A stretch of DNA of 64,000 nucleotides, taken from positions 80,459 to 144,458 of the forward strand of contig NZ_QWJJ01000015.1 of the NCBI RefSeq assembly GCF_003575965.1, written 5' to 3'. Of the stretch, positions 28,067 to 37,247 are shown one piece after another (position 1 is the stretch's first letter; each line of letters starts with the position of its first letter). The DNA is from Pseudooceanicola sediminis (GTDB lineage: Bacteria; Pseudomonadota; Alphaproteobacteria; Rhodobacterales; Rhodobacteraceae). A model generated the notes under the pieces. It had not been told where the DNA came from. It did not search any database and saw only the letters and a program-made list of their open reading frames with translations. Position numbers and translations under genes: made by a program.

Positions 28067-28115
28067 CGTGGGATCCTCCTGTGTCGGGTGGCCAGGTTGC
28101 CGGCCGAAGGGCGCG

Positions 28116-28244
28116 TTATTTTGCGCGCAGGTGAGTGGGGACGCGCAGGCGCGGTTTCGCATCGTCCGGCGAGGCCTTGCGTGCGGCGGCGGTGTCGGGG
28201 GACCGGCTGGCGGTCAGGAAAGATTTTGCAAAGATGTTCAGCAT
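28116..28244 (-). CDS. Possible tiny protein upstream of the 52-aa gene (42 aa)
   Basis: A 42-residue frame beginning MLNIFAKSFLTASRSPDTAA and ending in a basic tail LRVPTHLRAK. AGAGGA lies eight bases before the ATG at 28244. About 50 bp separates it from the 52-residue gene on the same strand, so the two could form a mini-operon divergent from the LysR gene. No family is recognised. Confidence 0.4.
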   Translation of the reverse strand: MLNIFAKSFLTASRSPDTAAARKASPDDAKPRLRVPTHLRAK

Positions 28245-28351
28245 GGCTTTTGTCCTCTGGTGGGTCTTCTTTACGTCTCTGCTGACTTTGATACGCCAAA
28301 ACTCATCACCGACCTATTCAGGAAACCTGAAGTTGTGTAAGACTGGCTTAC

Positions 28352-29293
28352 ATGATTGATTGGATGAACCTTCCCCCGCTCAGCGCGCTTAGGGCGCTTG
28401 CCGCCCTGGCGGAAACCGGATCGACCGTTCAGGCGGGGGCGCGGCTGAACGTCAGCCATGCCGCGATAAGTCAGCAAATAAAGGGGCTTGAGGCGCATCT
28501 GGGGCTGGCCCTGGTGGAGCGGGGGGGGCGCCAGCTGGCCCTGACGGACGAGGGGCGGCAGGTTGCCGACGCGGTGATCGGCGGTGTCTCTTCGATCGAA
28601 TCCGTTATTGAAAGATTAACAGGTCAGGATGCGGCACGGCCTCTGATGGTGACCTGCACGCCGGCCTTTGCCTCGTCCTTCCTGATGCCGCGACTCGCGG
28701 ATTTTCAGCGGCGTCATCCGGGCGTGTCGCTGATGCTGGACCCGACGCCGGTCATACAGGCGATCGGGCCGGGCGGTGCGGATGTGGGCCTTCGTTATGG
28801 CACGGGCGAGTGGAGCGGCCTGCAAGCCGAGCTGTTGCTGGACACGCCGATTGCGATTGTCGCCGCCCCGGCGCTGGTCGGGCAGGGGGGCACGGTCGAT
28901 CCTGGTGATCTGACCGGCTATCACTGGTTGCAGGAACTGGGCACAAACGAGGCAAGCGAATTCCTGCGCTGGCATGGTCGCGATCTGGACATGTCCAAGG
29001 GCGTGACGTCGTTGCCGGGCAACCTGATGCTGGACGCGGCGCGCGACGGGCGCGGGGTGGCGGTGATCGCGCGTGCCTTTGTCGAAAGTGACCTGGTCGC
29101 GGGGCGATTGCGCCTGTTGTACGAGGATCGCCGCAAGAAGGGCTATTACCTGGTCTGGCATCCGGGCCATATCCGTCCGCTGGCGCGCGAATTCATGTCC
29201 TGGGTGCGGGCCCAGGCGCGCCGGGCCGAGGGCGAGGGCCATGGCTACGCCGGTCAGCCGGTGGCAGGGCGGGGCGACGCGGAAATAACATGA
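28352..29293 (+). CDS. LysR-family transcriptional regulator (GcvA-like)
   Basis: 313 residues. The winged helix-turn-helix occupies about 8-65 (LSALRALAALAETGSTVQAGARLNVSHAAIS is its core), followed by a LysR substrate-binding domain from about 95. The HTH resembles GcvA-type regulators. It sits between ccoNOQP and ccoGHIS, two groups that are usually adjacent, so it may have been inserted there or may regulate the neighbourhood. Nothing identifies its ligand. Confidence 0.85.
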   Translation: MIDWMNLPPLSALRALAALAETGSTVQAGARLNVSHAAISQQIKGLEAHLGLALVERGGRQLALTDEGRQVADAVIGGVSSIESVIERLTGQDAARPLMVTCTPAFASSFLMPRLADFQRRHPGVSLMLDPTPVIQAIGPGGADVGLRYGTGEWSGLQAELLLDTPIAIVAAPALVGQGGTVDPGDLTGYHWLQELGTNEASEFLRWHGRDLDMSKGVTSLPGNLMLDAARDGRGVAVIARAFVESDLVAGRLRLLYEDRRKKGYYLVWHPGHIRPLAREFMSWVRAQARRAEGEGHGYAGQPVAGRGDAEIT

Positions 29294-29309
29294 CCCGGGG
29301 ATGCCCCTA

Positions 29310-29323
29310 TTGATGCAAGTCAA
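29310..29323. promoter_or_regulatory. FNR-type box upstream of ccoG
   Basis: TTGAT-GCAA-GTCAA, one mismatch to consensus. At -41.5 it predicts a transcription start near 29358, which lies after the first possible ccoG start codon (29332) and so supports the later start at 29389. Confidence 0.8.
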
Positions 29324-29388
29324 GGTGGGGGGTGGCGCGCTCTGTCACAACGCGTGGGACGACCCTGCGCAGAAGTGAGACGAATCCC

Positions 29389-30948
29389 GTGTCGACATCC
29401 CAGCCACGCCTTGATGAACCCAGCCTGTATGCCAAGCGCGAGCCGATCTTTCCCCGCCGGGTGACGGGCAAATTCCGCCGCCTGAAATGGGGGATCATGG
29501 CGCTGACGCTGGGGATTTATTACCTGATGCCCTGGATCCGCTGGGATCGTGGGCCGAACCTGCCGGATCAGGCCGTGCTGATCGACATGGCAAGTCGGCG
29601 GTTCTTTTTCTTCTGGATCGAGATCTGGCCGCACGAGTTCTATTTCGTCGCCGGGTTGCTGGTGATGGCGGGGCTGGGGCTTTTCCTGTTCACCTCGGCC
29701 CTGGGGCGGGTCTGGTGCGGGTATACCTGCCCGCAGACGGTGTGGACGGACCTGTTCATCCTGGTCGAGCGCTGGATCGAGGGCGACCGCAACGCCCGCC
29801 TGCGCCTGCATCGCCAGAAGGCATGGGATTTTCGCAAGGTGCGGCTGCGGGTCACAAAGTGGCTGGTCTGGCTGCTGATCGGGCTGGCGACCGGCGGGGC
29901 ATGGGTGTTCTATTTCGCCGATGCGCCGACCCTGCTGCGGGATCTGGTGACGCTGAGCGCGCATCCTGTCGCCTATGGCACGATGGCGTTCCTGACGCTG
30001 ACCACCTTTGTCTTTGGCGGCTTCATGCGGGAACAGATCTGCATCTACGCCTGCCCCTGGCCGCGTATCCAGGCGGCGATGATGGACGAGGATACGATCA
30101 CCGTCGCCTATCGCGAATGGCGCGGCGAGCCTCGGGGCAAGCATCGCCGCCGGGCCGAGATGCAGGAACGGGCCGCAAAGGCGATGGACCTGCGCATCGC
30201 CGGCCCGAAGGCGGGCGGCACCGCGCCATTCCTTGCCATGCCGGGGATGCCGCGCGGCGTGGGCGGGCCGATTCCAGCCAAGGAAACCCTGGGCGATTGC
30301 ATAGATTGCAACGCCTGCGTCAACGTCTGCCCGATGGGCATCGACATTCGCGATGGTCAGCAGATGGCCTGCATCACCTGCGCGCTGTGCATCGACGCCT
30401 GCGACGACGTGATGGACAAGATCGGCAAACCGCGCGGGCTGATCGACTACATGGCGCTGACGGACGAGACGGCCGAGCGCGCGGGCGCCGCCCCGCGCCG
30501 GATCTGGCGGCACGTGCTGCGACCGCGCACGATCCTGTACACGCTGCTCTGGGGGGCGGTCGGGCTGGGGCTGGTGTTCGCGCTGTTCGTCCGCTCGGAT
30601 ATCGACATGACGGTTGCGCCGGTGCGCAACCCGACCTTCATCACCCTGTCCGATGGCACGATCCGCAACGTCTATGACCTGCGTCTGCGCAACAAGACGG
30701 GTGAGGCGCGACCATTCCGCCTGACGGTGGGGGGCGATGCCCCGCTGGTCGCGTCCGTCGAGGGCAGCGGTGACGCAACCGTCGTCGTGCCCGCCGACAG
30801 TGCGGAGCTGGTGCGGCTGTATGTGGAGGCGGCGCAGGCCACCGACCCTGCCGAAGTGGAGCGCACGAATTTCAGGGTCTGGGTCGAGGATATGACCAAC
30901 GGCGACCGGGCGAGCCGCGACACCGTCTTCAATGGAAGGGAAAATTGA
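29389..30948 (+). CDS. ccoG: CcoG/RdxB-type membrane iron-sulphur protein for cbb3 assembly
   Basis: 519 residues from the GTG at 29389 (VSTSQPRLDEPSLYAKREPIFPRRV). Several membrane helices alternate with two 4Fe-4S motifs (CIDCNACVNVC and CITCALCIDAC), and a C-terminal periplasmic Ig-like domain follows. CcoG is a cupric reductase that feeds Cu(I) into cbb3 oxidase assembly. A GTG at 29332 is also in frame, but the FNR box position argues for the later start. It overlaps ccoH (TGATG), the first of a coupled ccoGHIS series. Confidence 0.93.
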   Translation: MSTSQPRLDEPSLYAKREPIFPRRVTGKFRRLKWGIMALTLGIYYLMPWIRWDRGPNLPDQAVLIDMASRRFFFFWIEIWPHEFYFVAGLLVMAGLGLFLFTSALGRVWCGYTCPQTVWTDLFILVERWIEGDRNARLRLHRQKAWDFRKVRLRVTKWLVWLLIGLATGGAWVFYFADAPTLLRDLVTLSAHPVAYGTMAFLTLTTFVFGGFMREQICIYACPWPRIQAAMMDEDTITVAYREWRGEPRGKHRRRAEMQERAAKAMDLRIAGPKAGGTAPFLAMPGMPRGVGGPIPAKETLGDCIDCNACVNVCPMGIDIRDGQQMACITCALCIDACDDVMDKIGKPRGLIDYMALTDETAERAGAAPRRIWRHVLRPRTILYTLLWGAVGLGLVFALFVRSDIDMTVAPVRNPTFITLSDGTIRNVYDLRLRNKTGEARPFRLTVGGDAPLVASVEGSGDATVVVPADSAELVRLYVEAAQATDPAEVERTNFRVWVEDMTNGDRASRDTVFNGREN

Positions 30949-31421
30949 TGGAAAACGCAGTGAAACCTGGGTTCACCCTGAAGGGCTGGCATGTTCTGGC
31001 GGGCTTCGTGGCGGCCTTTGGCGTGATCATCACCGTCAACGTGGTGATGGCGACGCAGGCGGTGCGCACCTTTCCGGGGCTGGAAGTGGCGAATTCCTAT
31101 GTGGCCAGCCAGGAGTTCGACACCCGCCGCGCCGCGCAGGAAAGGCTGGGGTGGACGATCTATGCCGATGACGCGAACGGCTGGGTGCATCTGCGGATCA
31201 CCGATCGCGCAGGCCAGCCGGTGCGCGCCAAAGAATTGCAGGCCGTGGTGGGCCGCGCCACGGTGCGCAGCGCGGATGTCGCGCCGGCCTTTGCCTGGAA
31301 CGGCAGCTACTACGAAGCACCGCTGGAGCTGGCCGGGGGCAAGTGGGACGTGCGGATCAATGCCACGGCCGACGATGGCACCGCTTTTACCCAGCGGGTC
31401 ATCCTGCACGTGACGCGATGA
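30948..31421 (+). CDS. ccoH: cbb3 oxidase assembly protein CcoH/FixH
   Basis: 157 residues of the FixH family. One N-terminal membrane helix (about 9-32) is followed by a periplasmic domain with SYVASQEFDTRRAAQERLGW, the family motif. CcoH helps assemble or stabilise the cbb3 complex. GGAAGGG precedes the ATG at 30948. Its stop overlaps the ccoI start (ATGA), indicating translational coupling. Confidence 0.93.
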   Translation: MENAVKPGFTLKGWHVLAGFVAAFGVIITVNVVMATQAVRTFPGLEVANSYVASQEFDTRRAAQERLGWTIYADDANGWVHLRITDRAGQPVRAKELQAVVGRATVRSADVAPAFAWNGSYYEAPLELAGGKWDVRINATADDGTAFTQRVILHVTR

Positions 31422-33625
31422 GCGAGGCGGCCCCTTTCGCGGCCTGTCCGGCCTGTGGTGTGGCCCCCGCGGCGGACGAGATTGCCGCCCGCGCGCTGAA
31501 GGACGTGACGCTGATGCTGTCGATCCCCGGCCTTCATTGCGCCGCCTGCATCGACACGGTGGAACGCGCCCTGACCGCGGAACCCGGCGTCCGGGGCGCG
31601 CGGGTGAACCTGACGCTGAAACGTGCGCAGGTCAGCGCGTCGCCCGGGGTCGAGGCGGCGAGGCTGGTGCGGGCGGTCGTGGCCGCCGGATACGAGGCGC
31701 ATGAGCTGGATGCGGGTGCCATCGCGGCCACCGCGACGGACCGTGCAGGGCGCGATCTGCTGATGCGGCTGGCCGTGGCGGGCTTTGCCAGCATGAATGT
31801 CATGCTGTTGTCGGTGTCTGTCTGGGCGGGGGCCGAGGATGCGACGCGTGATCTGTTTCACTGGATCAGCGCCGCGATCACCCTGCCCGCCATTGCCTTT
31901 TGCGCCCAGCCGTTCTTTCGCAACGCTTGGGGCGCGCTGCGGGTCGGGCGGCTGAACATGGATGTGCCGATCACGCTGGCCCTCGTGCTGGCGCTGGTCA
32001 CATCGCTTTGGGAGGTCTCGCTGTCGGGCGAGGATGCCTATTTCGACGCGGCGCTGACGCTGACCTTTTTCCTGCTGGCCGGCCGGTATCTGGATCACCG
32101 CACGCGCGCCATGGCGCGATCCGCCGCCGAGGAACTGGCGGCGCTGGAGGTGCCGCGTGCCGTGATCCTGCGCGACGGGGCCGAGGTGCCGGTGCCGGTG
32201 GCCGAGGTCGCGATCGGTGATCTGGTGCGGGTGCGTCCCGGTGGCCGGATGCCGGTGGACGGCGTGGTCGTCGGGGGGGAGTCGGAGCTGGATCGCAGCC
32301 TGCTGACCGGCGAGACGCTGCCGGTGCAGGCGACGCCGGGGCAGGCGGTCAGCGCGGGCGAGGTCAACCTGACGGGGCCGTTGCTGGTGCGGGCGACAGC
32401 CGTGGGGCGTGATACTTCGTTGCATCGGATGGCCGATCTGGTGGCCATCGCGGAAAGCGGGCGCAGCCGCTATACCTCGTTGGCCGACCGGGCCGCGCGG
32501 CTGTATGCGCCGGGGGTGCATATCCTGTCGGCGCTGGCCTTTGCGGGTTGGTGGCTGGGCACCGGGGATCTGCGCGTGGCGTTGAACATCGCCGCCGCCG
32601 TGCTGATCATCACCTGCCCCTGTGCGTTGGGGCTGGCGGTGCCCGCAGTGACGACGGCGGCGTCCGGGCGGCTGTTCCGGCGCGGGTTGCTGATCAAGCA
32701 TGAAACCGCGCTGGAGCGGCTGGCGCTGGTCGATACCGTGGTCTTTGACAAGACCGGGACGCTGACCGCAGGGGTGCCCGTGGCGACCAACCTTGCCGAT
32801 GTCGACGACACGACGCTGGGGGTGGCGCTGGCGCTGGCGCAGGGGTCGTCGCATCCGCTGAGCCGGGCGCTGGTGCAGGCGCTCGACGGGCGGGTCGAGC
32901 CCGCTAAGCTAAGCGATCTGCGCGAGGTGCCGGGCCATGGCACCGAGGCGCTGCTGGGCGATCGCCGCGCGAGGCTGGGCCGGGCGGACTGGTGCGGCAA
33001 CGGCGCAGCCGCGCAGGGCGAGGCGCCGGTGCTGCCGCGCGCGGCAGTGGGGATGGCGTCGTATTTGCAGATCGGTGGCCGCGTGCATGTGCTGACGTTC
33101 GAGGACCATCTGCGCCCGGGCGCCAGTCAGGCTATCGCCGCGTTGCGGGCGCAGGGGCTGCGGGTTCTTCTGCTGTCGGGCGATGCCGAAGGGCCGGTAC
33201 GGCGGCTGGCCGAGCAGCTGGGCATCACCGATTGGCAGGCCGCGCTGCTGCCCGCCGACAAGGCCGCACGAATCGCCGCCTTGCAGAGCGCCGGTGCCAA
33301 GGTGCTGATGGTCGGGGATGGCTTAAATGACACAGTTGCGCTGAGAACTGCCGATGTCAGCCTCTCGCCCGCCTCTGCGTTGGACGCTGCGCGGGTTGCC
33401 TCCGATATTGTGCTTCTGGGTGGCGACCTGTCGCCCATTCCCGACGTGCTTCTCACCGCCTCTCGCGCAATCCGGCGCATTCGTGAGAATTTCCGAATTG
33501 CGACGTTCTACAACGTGATTGCCGTGCCGTTGGCGGTGGCGGGTTTCTGTTCCCCCCTCATAGCGGCGCTGGCCATGTCGGCCAGCTCGGTCACGGTGTC
33601 GCTCAACGCGCTGCGACTGAGGTAA
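31418..33625 (+). CDS. ccoI: Copper-translocating P1B-type ATPase CcoI/FixI
   Basis: 735 residues. A Cys-rich start (CPACG) precedes a heavy-metal-associated domain with GLHCAAC. The P-type core has about eight membrane helices, the ion-binding CPC in ITCPCALGLA, the phosphorylation site DKTGTLT, and the hinge MVGDGLNDT. CcoI exports copper that ends up in the CuB site of CcoN. It is coupled to ccoH and followed five bases later by ccoS. Confidence 0.95.
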   Translation: MSEAAPFAACPACGVAPAADEIAARALKDVTLMLSIPGLHCAACIDTVERALTAEPGVRGARVNLTLKRAQVSASPGVEAARLVRAVVAAGYEAHELDAGAIAATATDRAGRDLLMRLAVAGFASMNVMLLSVSVWAGAEDATRDLFHWISAAITLPAIAFCAQPFFRNAWGALRVGRLNMDVPITLALVLALVTSLWEVSLSGEDAYFDAALTLTFFLLAGRYLDHRTRAMARSAAEELAALEVPRAVILRDGAEVPVPVAEVAIGDLVRVRPGGRMPVDGVVVGGESELDRSLLTGETLPVQATPGQAVSAGEVNLTGPLLVRATAVGRDTSLHRMADLVAIAESGRSRYTSLADRAARLYAPGVHILSALAFAGWWLGTGDLRVALNIAAAVLIITCPCALGLAVPAVTTAASGRLFRRGLLIKHETALERLALVDTVVFDKTGTLTAGVPVATNLADVDDTTLGVALALAQGSSHPLSRALVQALDGRVEPAKLSDLREVPGHGTEALLGDRRARLGRADWCGNGAAAQGEAPVLPRAAVGMASYLQIGGRVHVLTFEDHLRPGASQAIAALRAQGLRVLLLSGDAEGPVRRLAEQLGITDWQAALLPADKAARIAALQSAGAKVLMVGDGLNDTVALRTADVSLSPASALDAARVASDIVLLGGDLSPIPDVLLTASRAIRRIRENFRIATFYNVIAVPLAVAGFCSPLIAALAMSASSVTVSLNALRLR

Positions 33626-33630
33626 CGACC

Positions 33631-33789
33631 ATGGAAGTTCTCGTCTGGCTGATCCCGATTTCCCTGTTTCTGGGCGGGCTGGGGCTGATCGCCTTTGTGT
33701 ATACGGTGCGGAGTGGTCAATACGACGACCCCGACGGCAATTCACAACGCATCCTGTCCGAACAATGGGACCATCACCCGAAGGCCTGA
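33631..33789 (+). CDS. ccoS: cbb3 oxidase maturation protein CcoS
   Basis: 52 residues: MEVLVWLIPISLFLGGLGL and a continuation through one membrane helix, then TVRSGQYDDPDGNSQRIL, the conserved CcoS motif. CcoS is needed for cofactor insertion into CcoN. It is the last gene of ccoGHIS, five bases after ccoI, and a strong terminator follows. Confidence 0.93.
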   Translation: MEVLVWLIPISLFLGGLGLIAFVYTVRSGQYDDPDGNSQRILSEQWDHHPKA

Positions 33790-33872
33790 CCCGGAGACCC
33801 GATCTGCGCATCCCAGGGGGGGACCAGCTGCCAGCCGCCCCCGCGACAGACAGGCCTTGGGGACACGACATG

Positions 33873-33903
33873 AAAACGGGCGCCCGGCGGGGCGCCCGTT
33901 TTT
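33873..33903. terminator. Bidirectional terminator between ccoS and the D,D-carboxypeptidase gene
   Basis: AAAACGGGCGCCC (33873-33885) pairs perfectly with GGGCGCCCGTTTT (33890-33902), giving a T-run on both exits. It serves both convergent transcripts. Confidence 0.9.
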
Positions 33904-33938
33904 GCATGTCGGGATAAGGGGGAGGCCGGCAGCGCGGC

Positions 33939-35555
33939 TCAGGTGCCGGGGCCGACCATGAAGCAGGTCATGTTGCGCGCGGTCAGGCGCTGGCACGTGC
34001 GGTCGGCGGCGTCCCGGGTCAGGCCGACAAAGTTGGCCTCCCACCCGGTGGGTTTTTGCAGCACCTTGCGCTCTGCCCCCTCCAGCGTTTCGATCTCGGA
34101 CAGCGCGGTGGTCAGCAGGATACGCTCGGCAATGCCCTTGGTATTGTAGCGCCCGATGCTGACCCCCCACAGGGCCTCGGCCGAGGCATTCATCCGGGTG
34201 ACGACGACGCGTTCCGGTTCTGCCACGGCGGCGGGCTTGATCACCGCGGGCTCTGCCTGGATGACGGGTTCGGCGGTTGGGGCTGCGCTTGCAGATGCGG
34301 GCGCGGTGGCCGGGACGGCGGCGGGAAATTGCGTCAGCAGGTCCTTGGGCCGTGGCATCGGATTGAGGCGGGCATATTCGGGCTGTTCGACGACAGCGGC
34401 GGCAACCTCGATCGCTTCGGGTTCGGGGGGGGGATCGTAGGATTTGCTGGCAACCAGTTCCGCAACCTGCTGGGCGATATCGTCGGTGGTTGCGGCGGCG
34501 AGCACGGTATCGCTTTCATCGGGATCCTGATCCCCCTGCGAAATGACCGCGGCTGCGGGAACGACGGCGTCCGCCTGGGCCACGAGAACCGGTTCGGGCT
34601 GGCCGGGCCGCGCCCTGGGCCGCAGCGACCGGGTGACCGAGATCACGCGGTTGACCGTCTTGCCCGCCATCAGCAGCGGATCCTGCGGCGCATAGTTGGG
34701 AGCCGGTGGGGCCAGGCGGGGCGCGTTGCGGGGGGCACGGTCAAAGCCCATGTCGAGCAGCTCTGCCATCCGCTGGTTGCGCCAGGCGGTCGAGCGGCCA
34801 CCGAACACCGCCGCGATGATGCGGACATCACCGCGCACGGCCGAGGCGACCAGGTTGAAACCGGCGGCATTGGTATATCCGGTCTTGATGCCATCCGCGC
34901 CCTTGTACGCCGACAGGAACTTGCGGTTGGTGTTGTAGAGCGTGTGGCCGGGGATCGAGGTCTGCTTGCGCCCGAAAAGATTGTAGTATTCGGGATAGTC
35001 GAACAGCAGGTGCCGCCCTAGCGTGGCCATGTCGCGCGCGGTCGACAGGTGGCCGGTACGGGTCAGGCCGTTGGCGTTCTTGAAGGTCGAGCTGGTCATG
35101 CCGAGCGCCTTGGCAGTGCGATCCATCCGCGCGGCAAAGGCGGGTTCGCTGCCGCCGAGGTAATCACCGATGGCGGTGGCGGCGTCATTGGCGGATTTCA
35201 CGGCAGCGGCCCGGATCAGGTAGCGCAGCTTGATCCGCTGGCCTTCGCGCAGGCCCAGTTTCGAGGGCGGTTCCTGCGAGGCGTTGCGTGACACGCGGAT
35301 TTCGGTGTCCAGGCTGACCTCGCCTTTGCGCACCGCCTCGAAGGCGATGTAGAGCGTCAGCATCTTGGTGAGAGAGGCCGGGTGCAGGCGGGTATCGGCA
35401 TTGCTTGAATGCAGGACTTCGCCGGTGCGGGCATCCATCACGATGGCGGCATAGGGCGCTGCCTGTGCTGCCGTGGAGAGAAATAGCACCAGAAGAAATG
35501 CTGCGAATGTCGAAATGAGCCCCCAAAGGGGACGACTGCTCTGCCGCGCCGTCAC
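33939..35555 (-). CDS. dacA: D-alanyl-D-alanine carboxypeptidase (PBP5/6 type) with SPOR domain
   Basis: 538 residues. The penicillin-binding S11 core has its three motifs: SLTK, SAN and KTG (in GIKTGYTNAAG). A long Ala/Pro-rich linker leads to a C-terminal SPOR domain (last 75 residues) that binds denuded glycan at the septum. The enzyme trims terminal D-Ala from peptidoglycan stem peptides. I prefer the GTG at 35555: it gives an immediate signal peptide ending TAAQAA and has AGGTGA upstream. An ATG at 35681 in frame would bury the signal sequence. Confidence 0.88.
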   Translation of the reverse strand: MTARQSSRPLWGLISTFAAFLLVLFLSTAAQAAPYAAIVMDARTGEVLHSSNADTRLHPASLTKMLTLYIAFEAVRKGEVSLDTEIRVSRNASQEPPSKLGLREGQRIKLRYLIRAAAVKSANDAATAIGDYLGGSEPAFAARMDRTAKALGMTSSTFKNANGLTRTGHLSTARDMATLGRHLLFDYPEYYNLFGRKQTSIPGHTLYNTNRKFLSAYKGADGIKTGYTNAAGFNLVASAVRGDVRIIAAVFGGRSTAWRNQRMAELLDMGFDRAPRNAPRLAPPAPNYAPQDPLLMAGKTVNRVISVTRSLRPRARPGQPEPVLVAQADAVVPAAAVISQGDQDPDESDTVLAAATTDDIAQQVAELVASKSYDPPPEPEAIEVAAAVVEQPEYARLNPMPRPKDLLTQFPAAVPATAPASASAAPTAEPVIQAEPAVIKPAAVAEPERVVVTRMNASAEALWGVSIGRYNTKGIAERILLTTALSEIETLEGAERKVLQKPTGWEANFVGLTRDAADRTCQRLTARNMTCFMVGPGT

Positions 35556-36038
35556 TGTGTCACCTATCTGCCTCGATGCCGCCGGATTTCCGGCTGGTCC
35601 GGATTGGGTCGCCGATTTTCCGGCTGACCATTCTTTATTGTGAAAAAGGCTAACACAGGGTGTCTTTCGGGCAAAGCGCATTGTTTCAATGGATTGCAGG
35701 GCGAGGCTGCACCTTGCGGCGGCAGTGCCAATATGTGGTGACGTGACCCGCGACACCTACAAGACCGGCCAGCGGACAGGGTCCGTCAATGGCGCATTTC
35801 CGGCACAGTGTTGACGCAAATGCAACAGAACAAGGGACTAACGCCTTGGTGAGTGGACGTGAAGCGACGCTGAGCTATGCGACTATCGCCCGCCCCACGC
35901 CGAGTCGTCCGCGCCATTGCGCGCGCGCCGTGCCCTGCGCCGGGGGCACGGCCCCGCCGCTGATCGCGATCTTGGCACGCACAAAACCGGCGCTTTTGCG
36001 CTGAGACCTGCCGGAATCACCGGCGCGGGGCGCTGGAT
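35556..36038. other. Interval between the dacA start and the HAD hydrolase stop
   Basis: About 480 bp, the first part of which must hold the dacA promoter (an AT-richer stretch near 35636-35660 is the likely place). The rest shows no gene with a ribosome site. Short inverted repeats near 35995-36030 could end the HAD transcript, but none has a T-run. Confidence 0.45.
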
Positions 36039-36746
36039 TCAGCCGATATCGCGCATCAGGGCGGCCAGCTGACCAAGGTCGGGCAGTTCGCGGAACCGGC
36101 TGCCGTCGGTCTGTTCGGGGGCTTCGGCGTGTTCCAATGCCCAGGTGTCGCCATGCGGCACGTGAATGCCCCATCCGCCGGCCTCGATCACCGGCAGGAC
36201 GTCGGATTTCAGCGAATTGCCGACCATCAGCGCCCGGGCGGCGCCGTCTCCGTGGCGGTTGAATATCTGGCTATAGACCGGGGCGGTCTTGTCCGACACG
36301 ATCTCGACCGCGTGAAACAGATCGCCAAGGCCCGATTGCGCCAGCTTGCGTTCCTGGTCCAGCAGGTCGCCCTTGGTGATCAACAGCACGCGGTGGGTCT
36401 GTGCGGCCGCTTCGACGGCGGCGCGGGCGTGGGGCAGCAGGTCGATGGGGTGACGCAGCATCTCTTGTCCGGCGTCGATCAGTTGGCGGATGACGGCGGC
36501 GGGCACGCGTTCGTCCGTCACCTCGATCGCGGTTTCGATCATCGACAGCACGAAACCCTTGATGCCATAGCCATAGCGCCCCAGGTTGCGACGCTCTGCG
36601 TCCAGCAACGTACGCTCCAGGTGGTCGCGTTCCGCATAATCCGACAGCAGGTCGACGAATCGCCCCTCGGTCAGGCGAAAGAAGCGTTCGTTGTGCCAGA
36701 GCGTGTCATCGGCATCAAAGCCAATGGTGGTGATGTTTTGCGTCAT
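36039..36746 (-). CDS. HAD-family hydrolase (YjjG-like phosphatase)
   Basis: 235 residues. Motif I FDADDTLWHN near residues 9-18 supplies the nucleophile Asp, LLITKG is motif II, and the MVGNSLKSDVLPVIEAGG block is motif III/IV. An alpha-helical cap lies between motifs I and II, the class I HAD layout. The substrate is probably a small phosphorylated metabolite or nucleotide; nothing fixes it. It is a single gene, divergent from clpS. Confidence 0.88.
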   Translation of the reverse strand: MTQNITTIGFDADDTLWHNERFFRLTEGRFVDLLSDYAERDHLERTLLDAERRNLGRYGYGIKGFVLSMIETAIEVTDERVPAAVIRQLIDAGQEMLRHPIDLLPHARAAVEAAAQTHRVLLITKGDLLDQERKLAQSGLGDLFHAVEIVSDKTAPVYSQIFNRHGDGAARALMVGNSLKSDVLPVIEAGGWGIHVPHGDTWALEHAEAPEQTDGSRFRELPDLGQLAALMRDIG

Positions 36747-36897
36747 TTTTGCAATGCCTTTCCCGCCGAAGGTCTTTCAACCGGCGGGGCGGACGTTATA
36801 TAGTTCACTCAAAGCCCGAAACCCCTATGTGCCCGTGACGGGTGCCCCTGCGCCCGATCCGGGTGCCCCGGTACCCCGAGACGGGTGATTGAGTGCT

Positions 36898-37239
36898 ATG
36901 ACGATGAACCGGCCGACGATGATGGCAGACAGAACCGACGACGACAGCGACATCAATGTCGTTGTCGATACGCGTCCGCGCACCAAGCGCCCGCCGCTGT
37001 ACAAGGTTCTGTTGCTGAACGACGATTACACGCCGATGGAATTCGTCGTGCTGATCCTGGAGCAGTTCTTTCACATGACCCACGCGGAAGCATTCGAGAT
37101 CATGCTGACCGTGCACAAGAAGGGTGTCGCGGTCGTCGGCGTGTTCAGCCACGAGATTGCCGAAACCAAGGTCGCGCAGGTGATGGATTTCGCCCGCAAG
37201 CACCAGCATCCGCTGCAATGCACGATGGAAAAGGAATAA
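36898..37239 (+). CDS. clpS: ATP-dependent Clp protease adaptor ClpS
   Basis: 113 residues. The core [20 protein letters not shown] holds the NDD/N-end-rule pocket, and [20 protein letters not shown] completes the ClpS fold. ClpS delivers N-degron substrates to ClpAP. The N-terminal extension (to about residue 27) is polar and probably disordered. ATGs at 36898, 36904 and 36919/36922 are all in frame and none has a strong ribosome site, so the start is uncertain. No clpA is found beside it. Confidence 0.92.
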   Translation: MTMNRPTMMADRTDDDSDINVVVDTRPRTKRPPLYKVLLLNDDYTPMEFVVLILEQFFHMTHAEAFEIMLTVHKKGVAVVGVFSHEIAETKVAQVMDFARKHQHPLQCTMEKE

Positions 37240-37247
37240 TTTCCAAT

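Noticed and set aside
35789-36004. A 71-codon plus-strand frame between dacA and the HAD gene
   Set aside because: No ribosome site, Arg/Pro/Ala composition of non-coding GC-rich DNA, and no family resemblance.
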